DNA of 48,310 bases, taken from positions 1 to 48,310 of the forward strand of contig WJJB01000079.1 of assembly GCA_014729935.1 (NCBI GenBank), written 5' to 3'. The position numbers and the translations under genes were made by a program. Within the stretch, counting starts at the first letter, position 1. Each line of letters opens with the position of its first letter. Below are positions 19,777 to 29,218 of this stretch, in pieces. A model generated the notes under the pieces. It did not search any database and was not told where the DNA came from. It saw only the letters and a program-made list of their open reading frames with translations. Origin of the DNA: Candidatus Bathyarchaeota archaeon. Its GTDB lineage: Archaea > Asgardarchaeota > Lokiarchaeia > Sigyniarchaeales > Sigyniarchaeaceae.

Positions 19777-20955
19777 TCATGAAATCAAAGCTACCACCTG
19801 TTTTAACACTTGAGTGGGTTTTCCACTCAACCAATCATAAAAAGGTTCATGCACGGCAGCGCGTTCCCGCAACCGGTATCCCTTGATTTTCAATTCTCGT
19901 TCAAGAGTATTCAACCGGGGCCAAGGTGAAGTTGGATTCACGTGATCTACTGATATTGGCGAGATACCCCCGAGATCGGAGGCGCCAGCAGCAATACAAG
20001 CAGTGACATCGTTGATATTGATGAGATTGGGCGGGACTTGGATTGCAACATCATCTTGCATGATGATCCTGGCAAGCCCCACCGCCAGATGGAGGTTACT
20101 CCTGCATGAATTAGTGAACGGGAATCTAATGGTGGCAGGAGGTGCTTTTAGTGGCTGCACGATAATTTCTTGTATGTGCCCATGTTGCTTGTTTACCCGT
20201 CTCAATGCTAACAGGGAGTCCAAGATATCAAGCAGTGATTCTCCAATCCCCAGCAGGATGCCAGAGGTGAATGGAATTCGCAATCTTCCAGCTGTTTCAA
20301 TCATTGCTAATCGCCTGGCGGGATCCTTTCCGGGAGAATGTTCGTGCACGCCCCCCGGTTCCAAGAAGGATTCATTTGTGGTTTCCAGCATTAGCCCCAT
20401 GGAAGCATTCACGTCTTTCAGGCGGCGCATCTCACTCTCTCCAAGCAACCCAATATTGGTGTGAGGTAATAAACCACGTGAAAGCGCATGATTGCCACGG
20501 GCGAGTAGCCAATCAACAAGATCGCCCGAGGTGATACCTTCTTCCTTCATCCTTGCAATGACCCTTTCATCATCCCCGGCGCCTTCTCCCCCGCAAAATA
20601 GGATTTCCTTGCACCCAACTTCTTGTGCCCTTGCCAAGTCCTCCCTGAAGTGCTCGATTGGATATAATAAATGATGTTTTCCCAAGGCATCCCCTTCATC
20701 TTTCATCTTGAAATTACAGTACTTGCAATCGTTCCTGCAAATCTTGGACACGGGAATGAACAGGTTCTTTGAATATGTCACGGTTCCATTATCGAGATAT
20801 CTCGCAATGGCATTACCGGTCCTGATGATTTCTTTGGCATTCTTGGTCAAAAAATCCTGCATCATGTCTGTTGATTGGTTGATTCGATGCACTAGGGAAA
20901 GAACTTGCACCCTGTCTTGCCAATGTTCCAAAATTGCAAGTAATGCTTCTATCAT
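19777..20955 (-). CDS. cofG: FO synthase subunit 1 (radical SAM, CofG)
   Basis: 392 aa; TYSKNLFIPVSKICRNDCKYCNFK, FCGGEGAGDDERV, PHTNIGLLGESEMRRLKDVNASMGLMLE, PFTSGILLGIGES, DLGGISPISVDHVNP. Confidence 0.93.
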   Translation of the reverse strand: MIEALLAILEHWQDRVQVLSLVHRINQSTDMMQDFLTKNAKEIIRTGNAIARYLDNGTVTYSKNLFIPVSKICRNDCKYCNFKMKDEGDALGKHHLLYPIEHFREDLARAQEVGCKEILFCGGEGAGDDERVIARMKEEGITSGDLVDWLLARGNHALSRGLLPHTNIGLLGESEMRRLKDVNASMGLMLETTNESFLEPGGVHEHSPGKDPARRLAMIETAGRLRIPFTSGILLGIGESLLDILDSLLALRRVNKQHGHIQEIIVQPLKAPPATIRFPFTNSCRSNLHLAVGLARIIMQDDVAIQVPPNLININDVTACIAAGASDLGGISPISVDHVNPTSPWPRLNTLERELKIKGYRLRERAAVHEPFYDWLSGKPTQVLKQVVALIS

Positions 20956-21054
20956 GATAACGTTTCCTTGCAGGGTTCTAGGCCATAGCCAGCCGATTAA
21001 TCTAAGTTATGCCATGTAACCATTTGATTCAAACGTTAGCACGAAGAGTATGTC

Positions 21055-21855
21055 TTGATGATCATGGTTCCAAGCAAAAAAGAGCTGGTAACCGTTCAAC
21101 AAATTGATGGGATGAGTACAAAGACACCTCATGCCAGGGAGCTGGAAACTATCGGAAAATCAGTGAAAACATTCCTTCCCCGTTATTCAAGGGATACAAT
21201 ACATGAAGTGGTAGATGAAATCGGTGGCAGTATCGACGACTTGGAATTCGGCGAAGATCTAACCATGTCCTTCACGTTTTTTCCAGAAGCGACCTTGCAC
21301 GTCGTGTATTATGGTGCGGATGAAGATGATGATCTCGTGAATGAACCCGATGTGCGATTCTTATTCTCGGGAAAGCGTGTCACGTGGGTATCGAGCGAGG
21401 ACTTGGCGAGTCTCGCAGATCTTACCATGGATTACGTCCGAGAGTTATTGGAATCACGAAATGGTGCCGCATCTTCGAAAGGAGAGGTAAAATCAGACTT
21501 ATTGCAGCGTTCAATCATGCAACGTGCGGAACCGTTTGCCCTCTTGAAAGCCATCGACATGCCTGACTTGGGAGAATTTGTGGATGCAAACATCAGCAGC
21601 AGGGATGGTACGTGGATCATGAAAAAGGAATTCTTTCCCGGCATCACCATCGTATTTGAGCATGATAGCAAGGGCCTGAAAGTCGAGTTCGCCGGCAAGA
21701 AACTCACGACCATGAATGATTACGCGAAGGACCAATTAGCCATTTTCCTCATGAATCACGTGTTGCGTTTCGTGCACCTGCGATATCCAGGGGAGGCAAA
21801 TCACCCAATCATTGAAAAAGCATTTTCGTTCTCATACTTGAAAGGCCACTCCTGA
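21055..21855 (+). CDS. Conserved-looking protein of unknown function with internal duplication (DUF3786-like possibility)
   Basis: 266 aa; two similar segments SFTFFPEATLHVVYYG...VRFLFSGKRVTWVSSEDLASLADLTMDYV and KKEFFPGITIVFEHDSKGLKVEFAGKKLTTMNDYAKDQLAIFLMNHV. Confidence 0.7.
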   Translation: MMIMVPSKKELVTVQQIDGMSTKTPHARELETIGKSVKTFLPRYSRDTIHEVVDEIGGSIDDLEFGEDLTMSFTFFPEATLHVVYYGADEDDDLVNEPDVRFLFSGKRVTWVSSEDLASLADLTMDYVRELLESRNGAASSKGEVKSDLLQRSIMQRAEPFALLKAIDMPDLGEFVDANISSRDGTWIMKKEFFPGITIVFEHDSKGLKVEFAGKKLTTMNDYAKDQLAIFLMNHVLRFVHLRYPGEANHPIIEKAFSFSYLKGHS

Positions 21856-21900
21856 TGCATTTCCTGAAGCTTAATATGGTCCATTCTCCTCTATTTCTTC

Positions 21901-23430
21901 ATGGCACCCTCGCATGGCGTTATAATGGAACCCGAGAAGGAAATCCCCGTGCTCAGGGAAGTGGACATCTTGGTAATAGGCGGATCCCAATCAGGTGTTG
22001 CCGCGGCAGCATGTGCTCGAAGAGCGAATAAGAATGCCTCTGTCCTGATCGTGGAACAAAATGGCTACCTGGGTGGGCAGAGCGTGAGTGGTTTAGTTGT
22101 TCATTACGAGTTCAGGGAACATACGAATAACAAAGGACAGGTGATTGCCAAGGGTATCGGCAAGGAAATCATCGAGCGTGTCGTCTCGAAGGGGCACAGC
22201 GATCCCCTTTTCCAAGAATGGTTGGATGGAAAGGGACCCCCGTTCAAGAATGTCCCTGATGGTCGTGCACATGGTGATATCCCATTGGACGTGAATGATA
22301 TCAAGCTTGCATTGCTTGAATTATGTGAGGAAACAGGAGTCGAGATCTTGCTGCATGCAAAGGCGGTTGCAGCGCTCCCACTTGAAGAATCATCCGGTTT
22401 TCCCGCGAGTCGTGGCGTGTTCGTCGAAACCATCAATGGAAGATTTGCCATTAAGGCTCGGGTGATAATTGATTGTTCTGCGAATGCAGATGTTGCATGG
22501 TGGGTGGGAGGTCCTGACGCGGTTCACGTACCAGGAGTAAACGTGATGTCCATGCAAGCATACGCGTGGATCGAAAACGTGGATCTTGAAGCCTTTGTTG
22601 ACGGCGTGTGGAAACAGAAATCGTTCCAAGTACTGTACCCAAATGATGAAAAGCAAATGCGAGATCACGTGCACCAAGGAAAAACCATCATCACCCGCGG
22701 GTGGACAAGAACACTGGACGAGGTTTACGACCATGAACCAGAGTTGATAGACACCTACGATGAATTAGGCACGATTCCCCAAATCTACTTCTGGCTGAAA
22801 ACGGTGAAAACGACCAGGGTGGATTGTGATGGTAAAATGAAATACATTGGTACCTTTGCGATAGAGGGCCCCCAATTCAGGGATAGCCAAGTTGATCCCC
22901 TTGCAGTAACCCGTGCGGAGATTAACCAGTTGAAAGGTGTTCATTTACAAGCACGGATGCACAGGTATCTCCCAGGATGGGAAAATGCCCGCTTGGATAG
23001 GACGGTGTCAAGGATTGGTTTCCGCCAGACACGCATACCACGTGGCATTTACAAGCTAACCAAGGATGACGTGATCGGTCATGGCCGCTTCGATGACGTG
23101 ATTGGCAGGGGTAGCGGGCACGATATTGGTAGGGGGAATCCCGAAGCTGAATTTGGATATGATATCCCGTACCGCATTCTCGTTCCAGAGGCGATAGATG
23201 GGTTGCTATTTGGCGCCAGGTGTGTTTCAGTCGAGGATGAGACCACTGATGATATGCTCACGGCTTTAAACGCTCACAGGGGTATATCGACTTCCATGAT
23301 TGTCAGCCAAGCAGCTGGCGTGGCTGCAGCATTATGCATCAAAACGGGAATCGAACCACGGCAGGTTAACATTGGATTACTGCAGGAGGAATTACGAAAA
23401 CAAGACGTTATCTTGGATCCACCGAGCTAA
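21901..23430 (+). CDS. FAD-dependent oxidoreductase (FAD_oxidored-like)
   Basis: 509 aa; VDILVIGGSQSGVAAAACARRANKNASVLIVEQNGYLGGQSVSG; C-terminal DGLLFGARCVSVEDETTDDMLTALNAHRGISTSMIVSQAAGVAAALCIKTG. Confidence 0.88.
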   Translation: MAPSHGVIMEPEKEIPVLREVDILVIGGSQSGVAAAACARRANKNASVLIVEQNGYLGGQSVSGLVVHYEFREHTNNKGQVIAKGIGKEIIERVVSKGHSDPLFQEWLDGKGPPFKNVPDGRAHGDIPLDVNDIKLALLELCEETGVEILLHAKAVAALPLEESSGFPASRGVFVETINGRFAIKARVIIDCSANADVAWWVGGPDAVHVPGVNVMSMQAYAWIENVDLEAFVDGVWKQKSFQVLYPNDEKQMRDHVHQGKTIITRGWTRTLDEVYDHEPELIDTYDELGTIPQIYFWLKTVKTTRVDCDGKMKYIGTFAIEGPQFRDSQVDPLAVTRAEINQLKGVHLQARMHRYLPGWENARLDRTVSRIGFRQTRIPRGIYKLTKDDVIGHGRFDDVIGRGSGHDIGRGNPEAEFGYDIPYRILVPEAIDGLLFGARCVSVEDETTDDMLTALNAHRGISTSMIVSQAAGVAAALCIKTGIEPRQVNIGLLQEELRKQDVILDPPS

Positions 23431-23439
23431 TTGCGGTTC

Positions 23440-24180
23440 TCATTCAGTTTGAACCTTTTCTTTTCCATTACACGGTTGAAACTTGGCAAGAAGGCCATTC
23501 CCGCATTTATTTATAGAGACAAGTTCCAACTGAATCGCGTGTTGCACCGTCTCGAATGCCTGACCCATCATGATGCAAGTTGCAGGTGGCACGTTCCCTC
23601 CAACGAGCACCGGGGCTATGAATACCCGAATTTCATCAATCAAATCGTCCACAAGTAATGATCCCGCTACGGTTCCCCCGCCCTCCACCATGATGGAGTG
23701 GATACCCTTGCTGAAGAGTTCCCGCCACAAGGTCTTTAAATTTACCAATTTGCCTTCACCGCAATCAATAAGTTCAACTCCAACCTTTTCCAAGGCGAGA
23801 ACTTTCGCACGATTCTCCATGGCTGCCGAGGTGGTACCAATGAGTACTCGCACTCCATCACGTTCTACAAGCAAGCATTGGGCATCAGTAGGAATCTTCA
23901 ACATGGAATCAATGATGATCCTATCGGGATTTTTCTTGGCCTCAAGGAACTTCACGCGCAATTTTGGATCATCAGATAACACCGTCCCGATTCCCACGCA
24001 TATTCCATCCACTGCATCCCGCAAGCGATGGACGCGCATCCAATCTTCTTTAGAAGAGAATGCGCTATCATTTGAGATGGTGGATAACCTGCCATCCAAG
24101 GACATGGCGCAGTTATAAATGGTGTATGGCCTTCCAACATTTCGTGGAAAGGGTTCCCTATGCTCGTTTTGTATGATCAT
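23440..24180 (-). CDS. 2,5-diamino-6-ribosylaminopyrimidinone 5'-phosphate reductase (RibD C-terminal/ArfC-like)
   Basis: 246 aa; NCAMSLDGRLST, MRVHRLRDAVDGICVGIGTVLSDDPKL, NPDRIIIDS, SIMVEGGGTVAGSLLVDDLIDEIRVFIAPVLVGG. Confidence 0.9.
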   Translation of the reverse strand: MIIQNEHREPFPRNVGRPYTIYNCAMSLDGRLSTISNDSAFSSKEDWMRVHRLRDAVDGICVGIGTVLSDDPKLRVKFLEAKKNPDRIIIDSMLKIPTDAQCLLVERDGVRVLIGTTSAAMENRAKVLALEKVGVELIDCGEGKLVNLKTLWRELFSKGIHSIMVEGGGTVAGSLLVDDLIDEIRVFIAPVLVGGNVPPATCIMMGQAFETVQHAIQLELVSINKCGNGLLAKFQPCNGKEKVQTE

Positions 24181-25376
24181 CCTAATCCCCTTCTCCCATG
24201 CATGTAGACTTGGTGGATATCAGCATTTCCAGCCCTGAGTAGCAAGCTTGCTAGAACGTTCCTTGTATTTGAGAAACGATGGTGGGAACCATCAAGCAGG
24301 AAAAATGATGCGTCCTTTCCCTTTTCCAACGAACCAGCACAGCGGTCTATTCCGATCAAACGTGCGGGATTAATCGTTGCCATCTGGAGTATCAAGGACG
24401 GGGGGAATTCCCAACCAGGATATAGCATCTTGAATAATCTCGTTGTAAAATTCAATTCGTGGAACATATCGGGGACATTTAGCATGACGTTATCGGTGCC
24501 GAGACAACACGTGATGCCTGATTCCACGAGTTCCATGTAGGGGGGATGTTCTACATCAATGTTCCCGAACAAAGATGCAACCCTTGGACATAGAATAACG
24601 CTTGAACCAGCACGGCGAATCAAGTCAATATCACCCCCATCGAGGAAATTGCAGTGCACCAAGTGAGCGCGGGTAGCCTGATCTTTCAATACACTCAATA
24701 ACCTGCTTGCATCGGACATTTTATACCTATCCTTGCTTTTCACCACGTTTTTCCTTGTTTCTGCAACGTGTGTTCCAAGAATGAGCCGTGGATTCTGCTT
24801 AAGTGCACTCCGAAACTCTTCCAAGAGCTGGTCATTCCAACCGTTTGGAGAACTAATATTGAATCCACGGAAGCATTCAAGCTGGGGTGCGGCTGCAATC
24901 ATGGCACGAATTGCACCAATCCTTTTTCCCGGTCGTCCCAGCATGACCGCCATTGATGGATGCCGTGCTGAATGGAATGCCTGCAAAGCCTTCATGCATC
25001 CATCCAATCCCCCCTCCCTGAAATCGATAAATAATATTGTCCCAGACCTTACCATGGATTCAAGGGTCTTGACGATTTCTAGCTGCATGACCTTGCGAGA
25101 CACTTTGGATAGCATCTGGTGCTTTAATCCATCCGGGGGTGCAACAATGCTTGCAAGGTCACCATGAAACGTGATATCCTTCATGAACGAATCTGCAACG
25201 TGAACATGGCCATTGATGAAAGCTGGTACGGCAATTAAATCTGAATCTACCTCATTTACATGTTCATCGATTGCCAAGATCTTGCCATCTTCGAAATAAA
25301 GGGAAAAATTTTCAATGAATCGCATGTCATTTCCCACGAACCCTCCTTTACATCGTATTTCTTCCCGTGCTACCAT
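24177..25376 (-). CDS. Metal-dependent amidohydrolase-superfamily protein (ATZ/TRZ/deaminase-like)
   Basis: 399 aa; metal ligands FINGHVHVADSF, LGTHVAETRKN, AHLVHCNFLDG, CLGTDNVMLNVPDMFHEL. Overlaps the following reductase ORF by 4 nt. Confidence 0.85.
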   Translation of the reverse strand: MVAREEIRCKGGFVGNDMRFIENFSLYFEDGKILAIDEHVNEVDSDLIAVPAFINGHVHVADSFMKDITFHGDLASIVAPPDGLKHQMLSKVSRKVMQLEIVKTLESMVRSGTILFIDFREGGLDGCMKALQAFHSARHPSMAVMLGRPGKRIGAIRAMIAAAPQLECFRGFNISSPNGWNDQLLEEFRSALKQNPRLILGTHVAETRKNVVKSKDRYKMSDASRLLSVLKDQATRAHLVHCNFLDGGDIDLIRRAGSSVILCPRVASLFGNIDVEHPPYMELVESGITCCLGTDNVMLNVPDMFHELNFTTRLFKMLYPGWEFPPSLILQMATINPARLIGIDRCAGSLEKGKDASFFLLDGSHHRFSNTRNVLASLLLRAGNADIHQVYMHGRRGLG

Positions 25377-25424
25377 TGCGTGATCCCCCTAGAAGCACGT
25401 GCTTGTATCTGCCGTAGAATGCAT

Positions 25425-27965
25425 TTAGGATTCATTTTCACGAATGGTGAGTGGACTAATATTTTCCTCCACATCATCGAAGTTCAGGACTTCATATTTC
25501 TCGTTGTAAATGCTATTGATTTTAGAGGCAAATTCTGTCTCCTTAGATCCCTCTAACTTGAATAGATCGTTGAATTGGATGATTTTCTTGATGGCATCTA
25601 CATTTTCTATGGTTCCAATATTATCTTGTATGATCTCTTGCAAACCATTCATATCTTTTGCGAAAATTTTGCGCATTTCGTCCATGGCTTCGATTACTTT
25701 TGGCCAATCATGTTTACGCTCGGGATCCCTGAATAAATCCCCGTTGGCGAGCATGTAGATGGCATCATCCGTGTACCCACCTTCCCTTGCGATTTCAGCT
25801 GCCTTGGTGGCACAATTCATGAGAATATCCCTGGTTTGATTGAACGTGAATGTATTTTCTGGCACCCTTATCTCCAGTTTTTCCTCAAGATGATTCTTCA
25901 AGTCCGGATGGCTGTTGATGTTTGCAGATATTGCAACGAGTACTTGACGCTTGATGATATTCGTGTCCTTCATGCGGTTTTTAAGCTTCTCAACCATCCA
26001 GAGTATGGCGTCCAACGGGATGTACAATTCATTGCATGCTTTGTTGTATGCTTCCGCGATATCCGTCCACAGTTCTTCGTTGATCTTGAGCGTTCCATTC
26101 TCCATCTTACTCAGGAAACGATCGATGGACATGTCCAAGAGCACCGAGCCATGCATGAGCGAGTGCAATTCATCAGCCAAATTTTTCAGGTACTTCTCCA
26201 CGATTCCAACCCACACGCTATTCCTGAAATTGTTTCCTTTTGTTAAACCTTCACCCACGGCAGCCATGATGTAATATTTATTTAGATCGTCTTGATTACC
26301 AAGAAATTCATTCACGATTTCAACATGGCTGTATCTATCTTGGCTATTGAACAGGTAAAAAAGCCCCCTGTAAATAAAAGTGTAGTAATTCAATTCCTCA
26401 TCGGTGAGGGGGGATCTCGTGGCTGTTCCTGTTCCACTTTGGATCCTACTCATATTTATGAAATTACCCACTGTAATGCAAGTCTTCCACAATTTCTCAT
26501 CCTTGTAAGGAAGGGCATACCTGTCCACGGTCTTGATGTATGATGGTAACGAGATGAAAACATTCTTGATCTTAAAAAGTTCTTTCAAAGATAATGCATG
26601 GTGCTCCTTCGTGAATTCCTGAAAATGGTGGGCAAGCTCATCTGCAAGTAGATCTCCAGAATAAGATAAATTTGTAATGAAATCCATGAGGGGAGTAAGA
26701 TCGGTCCTTGGTTGTTCAAATACAACGCATAATTCCTCTAGAATGGCATTATCAAAAACGTTCTCGCCGAAATTCTTGAGTTCACGCACGTAAGTTTCCA
26801 ATCCTGCTATTGGGTCACCGACCGAACGCTTGATGAATTGACTTAGGTATGCTTCCTTGTTATACAAGGCGAGTTCTAGCAGGTGAGCAAATCGTTCCCG
26901 TGATTTCGCTAAAAGATCCTCATCCGAGAATTCTTCTCGAAGTCTTTTCTTGATTTCGGGATCGTTTGGTGGGAAAAATAGGGTGGCACCCGTCGGGCTA
27001 CCGAGAATATATTTCAAGGGCACCATTTTTTTCTTGTCCCTGAACTTCTCGCCTTGAAATTGCATGTCGTGGGGATCGAGCATATATACCGCAGGTTCAG
27101 GATTCATGGTTACATCCACGATCAAGTAGATCATTGCGTTGAATACCACTGGCACGCCAGCTTTCGTTCCAATGTAATTGAAATAATGCCTTAATTTCTC
27201 GTAAAATACCCGTGCATAGTATTCCCTGTCTTGCTCGTAAACCTCCCTATCGTACTCATAACCAAAAAGGTTGGATACACTCGTCACGATTCCACCAATC
27301 TTGACCTCATCATCAGCACAGTGAATGACCGCAATATCGGATCGGATACTATCAAACTTTTCCCCCTTGAGAATGTATCCCTTGCCATCATATTCCTTTG
27401 CAAATAATTGTCCACCGGTGTATTCCTTCCCATCAACCTTGTACAACCGGTACTTGGTCTTCTCGACAACGCACGCCAAGTGCATTTTTCTCGCATCATT
27501 ACATGCTTGCGAAGTATCCAAGTATCTCCCGTCCTTGTTCGCAAAAAGCTGCTTGACGGTCATGACTTGGTTCCCACCTACATTAGTCGATAATAAGGCC
27601 GGATAATACATGGCGTCGTTAAATTCATCTGAAAATGGTTTGATACCAAAAATATAAGCAGCCATATCTTCCAGCTGGAGAAATTCACCGAACTTCAGGT
27701 TTTCTTCGGGGGTCAAGTTTGCAATATTTCCCCCGGATTGCTCCTTGAACTTTCGAGCCTTTTGCCTGAGGAAGTATTGCAAGGTATAAAGGGGCACGCT
27801 GATGCCTGCATACTCCTTTAGGAACATCTGGATGACATTATACCCGCATTGCCATCGTTCCTTGGCATGTCCTGCGAGGATATCATACAGTTTCTTATAG
27901 CCGACCCATCTCGAGAGATCAGGATCCTTATCTTGGATATCAGGGATATTTTTATCTTCCGACAT
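25425..27965 (-). CDS. Large soluble protein of unknown function (~846 aa)
   Basis: Long uninterrupted ORF; start taken at MSEDKNIPD rather than the upstream TTG. No TM or motif recognised; mostly helical-looking, rich in charged residues. Confidence 0.8.
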   Translation of the reverse strand: MSEDKNIPDIQDKDPDLSRWVGYKKLYDILAGHAKERWQCGYNVIQMFLKEYAGISVPLYTLQYFLRQKARKFKEQSGGNIANLTPEENLKFGEFLQLEDMAAYIFGIKPFSDEFNDAMYYPALLSTNVGGNQVMTVKQLFANKDGRYLDTSQACNDARKMHLACVVEKTKYRLYKVDGKEYTGGQLFAKEYDGKGYILKGEKFDSIRSDIAVIHCADDEVKIGGIVTSVSNLFGYEYDREVYEQDREYYARVFYEKLRHYFNYIGTKAGVPVVFNAMIYLIVDVTMNPEPAVYMLDPHDMQFQGEKFRDKKKMVPLKYILGSPTGATLFFPPNDPEIKKRLREEFSDEDLLAKSRERFAHLLELALYNKEAYLSQFIKRSVGDPIAGLETYVRELKNFGENVFDNAILEELCVVFEQPRTDLTPLMDFITNLSYSGDLLADELAHHFQEFTKEHHALSLKELFKIKNVFISLPSYIKTVDRYALPYKDEKLWKTCITVGNFINMSRIQSGTGTATRSPLTDEELNYYTFIYRGLFYLFNSQDRYSHVEIVNEFLGNQDDLNKYYIMAAVGEGLTKGNNFRNSVWVGIVEKYLKNLADELHSLMHGSVLLDMSIDRFLSKMENGTLKINEELWTDIAEAYNKACNELYIPLDAILWMVEKLKNRMKDTNIIKRQVLVAISANINSHPDLKNHLEEKLEIRVPENTFTFNQTRDILMNCATKAAEIAREGGYTDDAIYMLANGDLFRDPERKHDWPKVIEAMDEMRKIFAKDMNGLQEIIQDNIGTIENVDAIKKIIQFNDLFKLEGSKETEFASKINSIYNEKYEVLNFDDVEENISPLTIRENES

Positions 27966-28091
27966 GCATGTTCCAACCGCGAGATTCAATAGAGCCGCGT
28001 GCTCCAGTACTATATTTCGGAGTGAGGATTTATAAATTCCGGCAGCTAGTTCTAAAAAAACGTTCCATGGTAAAAAACGTTTCTGATAATC

Positions 28092-29213
28092 ATGAATGAT
28101 ATCGGAGTTAGGGCATTAAATCGAGCGCTGATTCCCGCCATCCCGACATGGTACAAGCGTGGGGGAGATGGATATGAACTTGCCTACGCCTTGAACGCGA
28201 GCTATGTCAAGAAATTACTAGATGAACCCGTGGCAGGAATAGCATCGCTCGTGCATACCGGTCGGGGCCGGTTTCTCACGTGGGAAGAGAAAATGCAATA
28301 CCTAGGTGAAATCGTCGATATATGCCACGATGCGGATAAATTCCATATTATAGGCGTGGAAACGATTCAAGATGCTAGATTGGCTAAGGATCTTGGATTT
28401 GACATGGTCCTGGTTTTTCCTGGGATCCATTCACCCCCAAATTCTCAAGATCCAAGTGATATGGATTCTTTAGTGCAACATCACCAAGAAATCGCACGCA
28501 TTCATGGATTCACCTGTGCATTCTGCCTCTACGCCGAGACGGCCGTCGGTATCCAGTATGATCCCCCAGATTTGATCAGGTTACTCTCCATCGATGGGGT
28601 AAATGCGGTGAAATTTGCACTCCTTTCGGATTTCGAGAAATTGGAAGATGCCATGGTTGCCATCGGAAAGCATGCACCAAACACTATCATGTTCACCGGA
28701 GAGGATCGAATGTTTGCCGAGAGCCTGGAGAAAACCAAGGATCTATCATCATGCAACATTCTTCCAGATCCTCCCCGCATAAATGCCCTCACGGGACTCG
28801 GTTCGGTGCTTCCCGCCTTGCAGGTCTTCATGCTGAAAACGTTTGATAAACCAGAGTATTCAGGAGAATACATGAAAGTGAGGGCGCTAGTTGCTGCCTT
28901 GGCAAGAGCTACTTTCAAGCGTCCCTTGAATGATGGCCATGCTGATTACACCCTTCCAATGGAGGGATATATCAGCAATGTGGCAACTGGTAGCGCCTTC
29001 CAGTTCAATATCCCGAGTAATGCCATTTCAGACATAGCCACCATTGAAAAAGAACGTATAGCGCGTGGGATACCACGAATCATCGGAAAAGCACTGGAAA
29101 ACCACCAAGCAGAACAAGATGTTGAAGAAATCATCAAGCTCGTAGAAACAGGGCTTGATATGGATCGAGCCTTGAAGGATAAGTATGGATCCCAATTAGA
29201 CCGCATCGAGTGA
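28092..29213 (+). CDS. DapA/DHDPS-family class I aldolase-like protein
   Basis: 373 aa; PVAGIASLVHTGRGRFLTWEEKMQYLGEIVDI, CAFCLYAETAVGI with Tyr, candidate Schiff-base Lys in GVNAVKFALLSDFEKLE, FTGEDRMF. Confidence 0.7.
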   Translation: MNDIGVRALNRALIPAIPTWYKRGGDGYELAYALNASYVKKLLDEPVAGIASLVHTGRGRFLTWEEKMQYLGEIVDICHDADKFHIIGVETIQDARLAKDLGFDMVLVFPGIHSPPNSQDPSDMDSLVQHHQEIARIHGFTCAFCLYAETAVGIQYDPPDLIRLLSIDGVNAVKFALLSDFEKLEDAMVAIGKHAPNTIMFTGEDRMFAESLEKTKDLSSCNILPDPPRINALTGLGSVLPALQVFMLKTFDKPEYSGEYMKVRALVAALARATFKRPLNDGHADYTLPMEGYISNVATGSAFQFNIPSNAISDIATIEKERIARGIPRIIGKALENHQAEQDVEEIIKLVETGLDMDRALKDKYGSQLDRIE

Positions 29214-29218
29214 TTTTC

